From: Sphingomonadales bacterium
GTDB taxonomy: Bacteria > Pseudomonadota > Alphaproteobacteria > SMXS01
Length of the DNA: 64,000 nt
NCBI GenBank assembly: GCA_022844405.1
Contig: JALHLV010000013.1
Span: 62,001 to 126,000 of the forward strand
Direction of reading: 5' to 3'
The first letter of the stretch is position 1. Every line of letters starts with the position of its first letter. The notes below the pieces were generated by a model. That model was not told where the DNA came from. It saw nothing but the letters and a program-made list of their open reading frames with translations, and ran no database searches. Shown one piece after another: positions 57,402 to 64,000 of the stretch. The position numbers and the translations under genes were made by a program.

Positions 57402-57763
57402 AAGTGTGGTTCCGTGTGGTTGATGCGGGGTGATTCTAGGCGTCCGGACCGGCTACCGCAAGCCGCGCGGCACAATCCATTGTGGTTTCGCGCGGAGTTA
57501 TCCACCACAATCTGAGGCGCCGCACCGCTTTCCGGCATGGATCGCGAAATGCGGCGCGAGCGTGTCCGGGTCAGTCCAGTTTGATGGCGAAGGCGCCGGG
57601 ACTCAGTAACGGTAATTTGATTAAAATGTAATCCGGAGGGTCGGACCCCTGCTGTTGCGTCGCAGCAAATTGCGGTGGCAACAATCTCCGAATACTGTTA
57701 TTGGATTGATCGGGCTGGATTTTGCGTGAGGCTTCGTCGAGTCGCCGACGGCTGGGATAGATC
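57402..57763. other. 362-bp divergent intergenic region
   Basis: It separates dacA (leftward) from the TadG-like gene (rightward). No gene is seen. It becomes AT-rich near 57600-57720 (AATTTGATTAAAATGTAATC; TACTGTTATTGGATTGAT), consistent with a promoter for the TadG-like operon, but no clear -35/-10 pair can be assigned. Weak GGGA precedes the ATG at 57764. Confidence 0.5.
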
Positions 57764-59707
57764 ATGGGTATCCATCAAGCGTTCGTGAACTGCCGCCAGG
57801 CGAGTGTGGTCACCGTCTTCGCGCTCGTGCTCCCCGTCCTCCTCGGCTTCACCGCCCTCATCGCCGAATATGGCAGCATTCTGGTGACCGAGGCGCAGAA
57901 TCAGCGGGTCGCCGACCTGGCGTCCTACTCGGGCGCGCTCGCCTATAATTCGGTTAGCTCGGGCAAGGAAGCGGCGGCGCTGGCGGCGGCCAATCGCATG
58001 GCCACCATGAACGGCGTGCCCACCTCCTACCTGACCGTGACCTATCCGACGTCGATCAAGACCTCGGGCGCGGTCTCGGTGAGGGCAAGCATCACCGCGC
58101 CCTACACGCTGCTGGTCGCGCGGGCGCTGAACAGCACCGCGTCGGTGCCGGTGACCACCGACGCCTTCACGGAAATCAGCGGTGGCGCATCGAGTTGCAT
58201 CCTGGCGCTGAGCAGCACCGGCACGGGCGTAACCCTGACCGGAGGCACGGCGCTGACGGCGACCACCTGTGCCGTGAACTCGAACAACAAGGTTTCGGCC
58301 ACCTGCGGCACCTCGATCACGGCATCCGTGGTGACCTATGGAACGACGCTGACCGAAGGATGCAGCAACATCACCGCGACGACCAAGGTGCAGCAGGTGA
58401 CGACGGATCCGTTCCTCGGCAACACGGGTATATCGACCCTGAACTCGCGCCTCTCGACGGTAAACTCCATGACGGCGCCAGCCGCGCCGACGGTCGTGAC
58501 CGGCACCAACCTGGCCCTGGGCTATTCGAACCCGCCGGCATCCTATGCGGCCACCGGCTGCACGTTCGCGCGCTCGGGCGGCAACTGGACCGTCACTTGC
58601 CCGAATGGCGGCACCTACAATTTCGGCTCGCTGACGATGCAGGGCGGCACCAGCCTCACATGGGCCACCGCCGGCAACGGCACCAGCACCTACAACTTTT
58701 CGGGCAGGCTGGACCTGAACGGCTCGACCCATACCTTCGGCAAGGGTACCTACAATCTGGCGCGGGGCATCAATCCCGGCGGCGGCAGCACCACGACGTT
58801 CGACAGCGGCACCTTCAACATGGGAGCCAGCACCACCGCATGCAGCGGCGGCGGCTTCTACAGCATCTGCGCGACCGGAACGACCTTGGTTTTCCGTGGT
58901 CCCAGCACCTTCGTGCTGTCGGCCGGTATCAGCGTTCCGGGCGGCTATACATTGTGGATGGGCTTCGACAACACCACCGGCGGCCTTACGGGCAGCAACA
59001 ATCTCACCGGCAACAGCTACCGGATCGGCGCGGCCGCCACCGGCCACGCGATCAACATCGGCGGAGGTGCCAAGGTGTATATGGCCGATGCAACGGCAAC
59101 GGGCAAGGTGTTCGAACTCGACGGGAACTTCAACGGCGGCGGCGGCGGCAGCTGCAGCTGGGTGCCGGCCGCCACCCAGCACGATATCGACGGCAACGTG
59201 CTGATCACCGGCGCGGTCTATTTCGGCGCCGGCGTCTATACGGTCGATGGATACATGGCCCTGGGCGCGAGCGGCGGCGGCGGCGGCACCTGCAACGGCG
59301 CCACGGTCAGCTTCAATGCCGTGAACGTGAACATCATGCTGTCCGGGACGGCGACGCCGTCCAGCGGCGGCTGCGCGGGCATGGTCTTCTGCGTTGGTGC
59401 AGGTTACAACAACATCGTCATCAAGGCGCCGACCACCGGAACCCTGGCGGACCTGGCGGTGATCGGCCCACAGAGCTCCAGCTTTTCCGGAGGCGCCTCA
59501 ATGACCGAGGGTGGTACGGGCGCGACCATCAACGGCGCGTTCTATTTTCCGCATGGGACCGTTACGCTATCCGGAGGCGCCAGCGCAGCCGACGCCGGCG
59601 ATTGCCTGCAGATCGTCGGCACCAGCATATCGCTGACCGGGGGAACCTCGCTGGCGTCGTCCTGCGTCGGCGGCTCGGGCAGCGTTACCGCGAAGCTGGT
59701 GCGATGA
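57764..59707 (+). CDS. TadG-like putative Flp-pilus-associated protein with Gly/Ser/Thr-rich beta region
   Basis: A 647-residue protein. The N-terminal TadG/TadE-type segment (residues about 12-40, VVTVFALVLPVLLGFTALIA then EYG) is a single membrane anchor followed by an amphipathic helix (RVADLASYSGALAYNS). The long remainder is Gly/Ser/Thr/Asn-rich, with repeated short beta-like units (GGTYNFGSLTMQGGTSLTWA; STYNFSGRLDLNGSTHTFGK) suggesting a beta-helix or adhesin-like surface region. It heads a three-gene rightward operon. No Tad secretion ATPase (cpaF) or prepilin peptidase is nearby, so assembly partners must be elsewhere. Confidence 0.78.
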   Translation: MGIHQAFVNCRQASVVTVFALVLPVLLGFTALIAEYGSILVTEAQNQRVADLASYSGALAYNSVSSGKEAAALAAANRMATMNGVPTSYLTVTYPTSIKTSGAVSVRASITAPYTLLVARALNSTASVPVTTDAFTEISGGASSCILALSSTGTGVTLTGGTALTATTCAVNSNNKVSATCGTSITASVVTYGTTLTEGCSNITATTKVQQVTTDPFLGNTGISTLNSRLSTVNSMTAPAAPTVVTGTNLALGYSNPPASYAATGCTFARSGGNWTVTCPNGGTYNFGSLTMQGGTSLTWATAGNGTSTYNFSGRLDLNGSTHTFGKGTYNLARGINPGGGSTTTFDSGTFNMGASTTACSGGGFYSICATGTTLVFRGPSTFVLSAGISVPGGYTLWMGFDNTTGGLTGSNNLTGNSYRIGAAATGHAINIGGGAKVYMADATATGKVFELDGNFNGGGGGSCSWVPAATQHDIDGNVLITGAVYFGAGVYTVDGYMALGASGGGGGTCNGATVSFNAVNVNIMLSGTATPSSGGCAGMVFCVGAGYNNIVIKAPTTGTLADLAVIGPQSSSFSGGASMTEGGTGATINGAFYFPHGTVTLSGGASAADAGDCLQIVGTSISLTGGTSLASSCVGGSGSVTAKLVR

Positions 59708-60267
59708 CCGGACCGGCGACTTCCGGGACCGTCCCCCGCCGCGCGTTCTGGCGTGACCGGCGCGGCGTGGCGGCCATAGAATTCGCCTTCATCGTGCCGA
59801 TCCTGGCGCTGATCATGGTGGCGATGGTCGATTTCGGGCTGGTTCTCTATGTCCGCTTCGGCCTCAACGAGAACGTGTCCGCCAGCGCCAACTACGCCAT
59901 CGTCGGCGCCTCGAGCGTGTCCTCGGCGGGCGGGGCGACGCTGGCCTCCAATCTCACCGCGATCGTGCCCACCAACGTCAACATGACGGTGGTGGTCAAC
60001 AACGGCCCTTCGGTCACCCGTACAGGCGGCGTTGCGAGTTCATCGGGCACCGCCTCGAACGCGGATTCGTGTTACTGCCCGTCGGTCAGCGGCTCGACCG
60101 TCACCTGGGGCAGCGCGACGACCTGCGCATCGACCTGCGGCGGCGGCGGCCTTGCCGGCAAGTTCGTGTCCATCAACGCCAGCGTGTCGCACTCGCCGTT
60201 GTTCGGGAACTATGGCCTGGTTCAGAACGGGACGGTGTCCACCTTCACCGTCGTCCAGGTGCAGTAG
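59704..60267 (+). CDS. TadE-like minor pseudopilin
   Basis: A 187-residue protein. A basic leader RRAFWRDRRGVAAIEFAFIV is followed by one hydrophobic segment (PILALIMVAMVDFGLVLYV), the TadE pattern with Glu near the start of the helix. The C-terminal domain has six cysteines (for example SCYCPSV and CASTC), likely disulfide-linked outside. The ATG overlaps the TadG-like stop (ATGA), and 3 bp separate it from the next TadE-like gene. Confidence 0.85.
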   Translation: MTGPATSGTVPRRAFWRDRRGVAAIEFAFIVPILALIMVAMVDFGLVLYVRFGLNENVSASANYAIVGASSVSSAGGATLASNLTAIVPTNVNMTVVVNNGPSVTRTGGVASSSGTASNADSCYCPSVSGSTVTWGSATTCASTCGGGGLAGKFVSINASVSHSPLFGNYGLVQNGTVSTFTVVQVQ

Positions 60268-60270
60268 GCG

Positions 60271-60708
60271 ATGCGGGCGCCGGGAGGATTTTTCGGCGAT
60301 CGCGGCGGCGCCGCGGCGGTGGAGTTCTCGCTCGTCGTGTTGCCGCTGCTGCTGTTCATCTTCGGCACCATCGAGTTCTCCCGGCTGTTGTGGACGCGGC
60401 AGTCCATGCAGTCGCTGTCGATTTCCGCCGCCCGCTGCATGGGCATCCTGCAACCGGCCTGCATCAGCGGCACCAGCTACAACGAGACCAATACCAAGAA
60501 CTACATCATCGCCCGGGCATCGGGGTTCGGCGTGCCGCTGGTGGCCTCCAACATCACGCTGAACAACAGCACGACCTGCAACGGGGTCTCGGGGTTCTCG
60601 ACCGTCACGATCAACTATACGTTCAGCTCGATCGCGCCCAAGCTGATCGCGGCGCTGACGTCGTCAAAGAGCCTGACGACCAGCGCCTGCTTTCCCAACC
60701 AGGTGTAA
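60271..60708 (+). CDS. TadE-like minor pseudopilin
   Basis: A 145-residue protein with the TadE signature GDRGGAAAVEFSLVVLPLLL, then FIFGTIEFSRLLWTRQSMQS. It has four cysteines in the extracellular part. It is the last gene of the TadG-TadE-TadE set; its stop lies 3 bp from the convergent rlpA stop. The tight packing against rlpA suggests the set was inserted precisely between rlpA and dacA. Confidence 0.85.
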   Translation: MRAPGGFFGDRGGAAAVEFSLVVLPLLLFIFGTIEFSRLLWTRQSMQSLSISAARCMGILQPACISGTSYNETNTKNYIIARASGFGVPLVASNITLNNSTTCNGVSGFSTVTINYTFSSIAPKLIAALTSSKSLTTSACFPNQV

Positions 60709-60711
60709 TGC

Positions 60712-61554
60712 CTACTTCTCGACCACGATCAGCGCGTTGACCTCGCCGAGGCCGACCACCTGCGCCATGGCCAGGTCGGCGTCTTCCACCCCGGCGAACG
60801 GGCCGAGCCTGACGCGGTAGAAGGTGGCGCCGTTGACCGTGGCGCTGCGCACCTCGGTCGGGGCGATGGCCCGCAGCCTGTCCTTCAGCCGGTTGGCGTT
60901 GGCCGGGTTGCCGAACGCGCCGGCCTGGACGTAGATGCCCCGGGGCTCGGCGGCGAGCGCCTTCGGCGCCTGCTGTCTGACCGCGACGGCGACGGGCGCG
61001 CCCTCCTCCAGCGGCGCCCGGCCGACATATTCGACCCGCACCATGGCGGTGCCGGCGCCGTGAAAGCCCAGCAGTTCGGACGCCCGCTTCGACATGTCGA
61101 TGATCCGGCCGCGGGCGTAGGGGCCGCGGTCGTTGAGGCGCACCACCATGGACCTGCCGTTCTCGAGGTTGGTGACCCGCACCAGCGACGGCATGGGCAG
61201 CGTGCGGTGGGCGGCGCTGACCAGCTCCATGTCGAAGATCTCGCCATTGGCGGTGCGCTCGCCGTGGAACTGGGGGCCGTACCACGAGGCTATGCCGGTC
61301 TCGGAATAATTCGGGTCCTCGCGCGGCACATAGGTGACGCCGTTGATCACATAGGGGTTGCCCACCTTGTAGATGCCGCCCTTCCCGCTCGGTTGGGGCG
61401 CCTCGCCCCACGGGGGCGTCGTGGTTACGGTGTCCCTAGGCTTGGACGGCGCGGCGACAGGACCGGTATAGGACGGCGCCGGCTTCTTCGGCTGGGCGGC
61501 GCACGCGGCGAGAAACGCGCAGGCGGCCGCCAGGACGAGCCCCCGCCCCCACAT
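60712..61554 (-). CDS. rlpA: Septal ring lytic transglycosylase RlpA-type lipoprotein
   Basis: A 280-residue lipoprotein. The lipobox FLAAC places lipidation on Cys18. The double-psi beta-barrel RlpA domain follows (ETGIASWYGPQFHGERTANG; HRTLPMPSLVRVTNLENGRS; VVRLNDRGPYARGRIIDMSK), then a linker and a C-terminal SPOR domain (GIYVQAGAFGNPANANRLKD) that binds denuded septal glycan. It cleaves naked glycan strands. 1 bp separates it from mltB upstream. Confidence 0.95.
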   Translation of the reverse strand: MWGRGLVLAAACAFLAACAAQPKKPAPSYTGPVAAPSKPRDTVTTTPPWGEAPQPSGKGGIYKVGNPYVINGVTYVPREDPNYSETGIASWYGPQFHGERTANGEIFDMELVSAAHRTLPMPSLVRVTNLENGRSMVVRLNDRGPYARGRIIDMSKRASELLGFHGAGTAMVRVEYVGRAPLEEGAPVAVAVRQQAPKALAAEPRGIYVQAGAFGNPANANRLKDRLRAIAPTEVRSATVNGATFYRVRLGPFAGVEDADLAMAQVVGLGEVNALIVVEK

Positions 61555-61555
61555 G

Positions 61556-62566
61556 TTACTGCTTCACGAGGTCGGCCAGCCGGCCGACGGCGATGGCATA
61601 GAAGTTCGCGCAGTTGTAGCGAAGGATCGCCCGGTAGTTGCCGAAGGTCAGGAATGCGCGGCCGGTCTGGCCGTCCGGCTCGACCATCGTCGCCTCCAGG
61701 TCGCCCGCCGGCAGGTCGTTGCCCTCGCGGTCGCGCACGCCCATGGCCTGCCATTCGGACAGCTTCAAGGCCTTCGAATGCTGGTTCATCGCCCGGCAGC
61801 CGCCCTGGTCGTACATGCCGACGTCATGCAGCCTGGCGGCGAATCCTTCGGGCAGACTGACCTCCAGACCCCAGGTCTGGTCGCCCCGCCACTTGTAGCT
61901 GCGCAGATAGTTGGCGACCGAGCCGAAGATGTCGCCCTTGTTGTTCCAGATGTCCTTGTGGCCGTCGCCGTCGAAGTCGTCGGCATATTGCAGGTAGCTG
62001 GTTGGCATGAACTGGGGCTGCCCCATGGCGCCGGCCCACGACGCCTTCATTTCCGGCGGCGTGATGAAGTCGTCGTTCAGGATCTCCAGCGCCGCGAACA
62101 GCTCCTTGCGGAAATAGGCGCTGCGCCGCGGATCGTAGGCCAGCGTCGCCAGCGCCTGGATCGCGTCCTCGCTGGGGAAGAACTTGCCGTAATTGGTCTC
62201 CATGCCCCAGATGGCGACGATGTATTCGGGTTGCACGCCGTGCTTCTCGGCCACCTGGCGCAGCAGGTCGGCGTGCTCCTGCATCATCTTGCGGCCGCCG
62301 TCGATGCGCGCCTGGCTGACCCGCTTGGCCAGGTAGGTTTCCAGCGTCTCGACGAACTCGGCCTGGTTCTGGTCGGCCTTGATCACCCGCTCCAGCGGGG
62401 TGAGGCCGGTCAGCGTTTCGTCGAGGATCGCGGCGCGGATGCCCTTCGCCTCGGCTTCCTTGCGCACGCCCTTCAACCAGTCCTCCCATTTGGGCTGGGC
62501 ATCCTGGGCGAAGGCAGAGGGGATCAGGATCAGGGGCAGAAGCAGCAGAACCGGCAGCAGGCGCAT
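61556..62566 (-). CDS. Lytic murein transglycosylase (MltB type)
   Basis: A 336-residue exported transglycosylase. The signal peptide is at 1-20 (MRLLPVLLLLPLILIPSAFA). The SLT family-3 core shows IVAIWGMETNYGKFFPSEDA with catalytic Glu in METNYG, ASWAGAMGQPQFMPTSYLQY and DIWNNKGDIFGSVANYL, with a C-terminal peptidoglycan-related region. It cleaves glycan strands to 1,6-anhydro ends. It is cotranscribed with rlpA. Confidence 0.95.
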   Translation of the reverse strand: MRLLPVLLLLPLILIPSAFAQDAQPKWEDWLKGVRKEAEAKGIRAAILDETLTGLTPLERVIKADQNQAEFVETLETYLAKRVSQARIDGGRKMMQEHADLLRQVAEKHGVQPEYIVAIWGMETNYGKFFPSEDAIQALATLAYDPRRSAYFRKELFAALEILNDDFITPPEMKASWAGAMGQPQFMPTSYLQYADDFDGDGHKDIWNNKGDIFGSVANYLRSYKWRGDQTWGLEVSLPEGFAARLHDVGMYDQGGCRAMNQHSKALKLSEWQAMGVRDREGNDLPAGDLEATMVEPDGQTGRAFLTFGNYRAILRYNCANFYAIAVGRLADLVKQ

Positions 62567-62759
62567 AATGGGCGGCGATCCCTCTTGGGTTATCTGGAAT
62601 ACCGGCAGGAACTGGCTTTTCCGCCCGTCGGACGCAACCGCGCCAGCACCGGTTCTGGTCGATCGTCACCGAGTTTTAGCCCGCGCGCCGGCAAGACGCC
62701 AGCCCTCGGCCCACGCAAATTTGCACCGTCCGCCAGAACCGGCTAGAAACGGCGCGAAC

Positions 62760-62849
62760 GGATGGGTGGCCGAGCGGTTGAAGGCACCGGTCTTGAAAAC
62801 CGGCGTGCGTGCAAGCGTACCGTGGGTTCGAATCCCACCCCATCCGCCA
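62760..62849 (+). tRNA. tRNA-Ser (anticodon UGA)
   Basis: The acceptor stem GGATGGG (62760-62766) pairs with CCCATCC (62839-62845), followed by G and encoded CCA (62847-62849). The anticodon stem CCGGT/ACCGG encloses CTTGAAA, giving anticodon TGA. The long variable arm is typical of serine tRNA. The T arm is GTGGG-TTCGAAT-CCCAC. tRNA genes are frequent island integration sites, and foreign-looking DNA begins right after this one. Confidence 0.97.
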
Positions 62850-62860
62850 CCTTGCGCTTG

Positions 62861-62920
62861 TATAGACCGGAGACATAGGTAACGGTTTGTACCTAAGACA
62901 TGGGTAAGAGTCCCATGCCG
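62861..62920. mobile_element. Insertion-sequence end remnant with internal direct repeats
   Basis: AGACATAGGTAACGGTT (62871-62887) and AGACATGGGTAAGAGTC (62896-62912) are imperfect direct repeats 25 bp apart. Repeated GACATGGGTAA units of this kind are, from memory, found in the ends of IS481-type elements. No transposase is present, so only an end survives. It begins about 12 bp after the tRNA-Ser gene. Confidence 0.4.
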
Positions 62921-63006
62921 ACCGCGAAGTCAGTTGGGTATCGATCTGTCTGGCATCGATATTGAGTGAACTTTCATCGGAATCCTGATCCTGGATTGGA
63001 CTGAAC

Positions 63007-64000
63007 ATGGATTTTCGGCGGAGGCGCCTCATTGATTTGATCAACTATGTCGAGGCCACTGAGCGCGACAAGTTGAAGACCGTTCTTGATGTGGCGCAGC
63101 ACAATGGATTTCTGTACGCCGAACCCGATTTGGCGGGTCTGCCGGGTGTAATTCTTGATCGCCAGCTTCCGGATGATGTGATTTGGCTGCAAGTTGATCG
63201 CCTCTCAAGACGCCCACCACCGCTTCCGGACGATGCCAAATTGCGGTGTTGGTTGCCTGTCCGCGACACACCGGAAGGGCCACCGAAGCTTGCTTCAGAA
63301 GCGGTAGGGCAATTGCTGGCCGAAGCAGGGCTAATCGAAACCGACCCCATCCCGATGGCCGTGCGGTTCGACGATTATCACCACTCGGACCGGGTTCAGG
63401 CGACTTTAGCTGATTATCTTGCCGGTCCGTGGGCGCAATGGTCGGCCGAAGAGCGTCCTCGCCGACGAACGATCGCGCTCTACAACGCCTTATTCGCTCT
63501 TCGACAAATGCTCGAAGGTACTACTGAAACGCCTACCGAATTGGTGTGCGGTATCGGATTTTCGACGGTATTTCGTGCGAGCCAACGGATGCGCCATCCG
63601 CTGCTCTCCGTGCAGATGGAAATCGCGCTCAACGACCTTTCTCATGCCATCGAGTTGCGCCCTAGGATGGAAGCGCCACCTGGCATTGAGGCCGACGTTC
63701 TGGACAAACTGGAGTTCGCCTCTGTCGATGAATGGCAGAACTTTGCAGACAAATATCTGAACGCGCTGGAGGACGAGCCGTTATCGCCATTTGCACGGGA
63801 GAGCTTTGAGCCTGTGCTGCGACGGGCGGTGGCGCTGCTCGATCCCGACGCTCGCTATGTGCCAGATCATCGTGAAGATTTTGATCGCTCAATCCCGGCA
63901 GTGGAACCGATATTGCAGGTGAGCGACGTTTTCTGTTTCTTTCAGCGTGATCGCCGGGCAACTCAACTCATGGAAGATTTGCGTCGGTTCCGGCAGGTCA
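63007..64000 (+). CDS. Large unknown protein, 5' part (possible SF1-helicase-type island protein)
   Basis: An open frame of 331 codons from ATG 63007 to the window end, with no stop. An in-frame TGA at 62986 limits the start. It begins MDFRRRRLIDLINYVEATER; other segments are LRCWLPVRDTPEGPPKLASE, RRRTIALYNALFALRQMLEG, ELVCGIGFSTVF and MRHPLLSVQMEIALNDLSHA. From memory this resembles the N-terminal region of very large SF1 (COG1112-like) helicases of defence or genomic islands, but no helicase motif is reached in the window. Base composition is clearly lower in GC than the core genes. The identification is tentative. Confidence 0.45.
   Translation, partial: MDFRRRRLIDLINYVEATERDKLKTVLDVAQHNGFLYAEPDLAGLPGVILDRQLPDDVIWLQVDRLSRRPPPLPDDAKLRCWLPVRDTPEGPPKLASEAVGQLLAEAGLIETDPIPMAVRFDDYHHSDRVQATLADYLAGPWAQWSAEERPRRRTIALYNALFALRQMLEGTTETPTELVCGIGFSTVFRASQRMRHPLLSVQMEIALNDLSHAIELRPRMEAPPGIEADVLDKLEFASVDEWQNFADKYLNALEDEPLSPFARESFEPVLRRAVALLDPDARYVPDHREDFDRSIPAVEPILQVSDVFCFFQRDRRATQLMEDLRRFRQV

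Noticed and set aside
57698-59182. 494-codon reverse-strand frame over the TadG-like gene
   Set aside because: The plus-strand frame has a membrane-anchor signature and coupling to TadE-like genes; the reverse text is Arg/Gly-rich without motifs.

Overview
The window looks like a chromosome segment of a high-GC alphaproteobacterium, most likely Rhodospirillales-like. Supporting points are the nifR3(dusB)-ntrB-ntrC-ntrY-ntrX-trkA-hfq-hflX block, the pdhA-pdhB-pdhC order with a lipoyl domain on E1-beta, a fused ispDF, and the MBL-tatD-metG-holB-tmk-dacA...rlpA-mltB block. No rRNA or CRISPR array is present; there is one tRNA. The species cannot be named from the sequence alone.

Layout: 1-750 holds the start of trpD and trpG, transcribed leftward. 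977-13066 is accessory DNA separating trpG from trpE (13067-14587). It contains a polysaccharide-deacetylase-like gene; an orphan DUF1778 antitoxin; a complete IS1595-type element (2184-4643, 23-bp inverted repeats, 8-bp target duplication) carrying RhuM and DUF3223 passengers; a Phd/VapC pair; a secreted trypsin-like protease; and a 5.2-kb acyl-CoA catabolic island (TetR, acyl-CoA dehydrogenase, acyl-CoA synthetase, thiolase-like protein, DUF35 protein). The island is flanked by a second, truncated copy of the trpE 3' end. 14631-17455 is ppiD and tpiA. 17456-23716 is a second accessory block (ABC/HlyD exporter, SOUL protein, S9 peptidase broken by an in-frame amber codon). It contains a short second copy of the tpiA 3' end, echoing the trpE arrangement.

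23825-35531 is mostly core: secG, pyrG, eno, ftsB-like, pdhABC, a DUF4170 gene, lipA, a ratA-like gene, pncC/cinA, pgpA, ispDF. lpd is absent between pdhC and lipA, where a palindromic repeat lies instead. 35673-46158 is the nitrogen and potassium regulatory block. A lone groES with its own terminator follows, then small secreted and enzyme genes, crcB, a GST and mazG. 50289-62566 is a cell-envelope and replication block in which three TadG/TadE-like genes are inserted, on the opposite strand, between dacA and rlpA. tRNA-Ser(UGA) at 62760 marks the edge of what looks like another island: an insertion-sequence end remnant, then an AT-richer large ORF that leaves the window.

The most unusual structural signal is that two housekeeping genes (trpE, tpiA) each border accessory DNA whose far side carries a duplicate of that gene's own 3' end.
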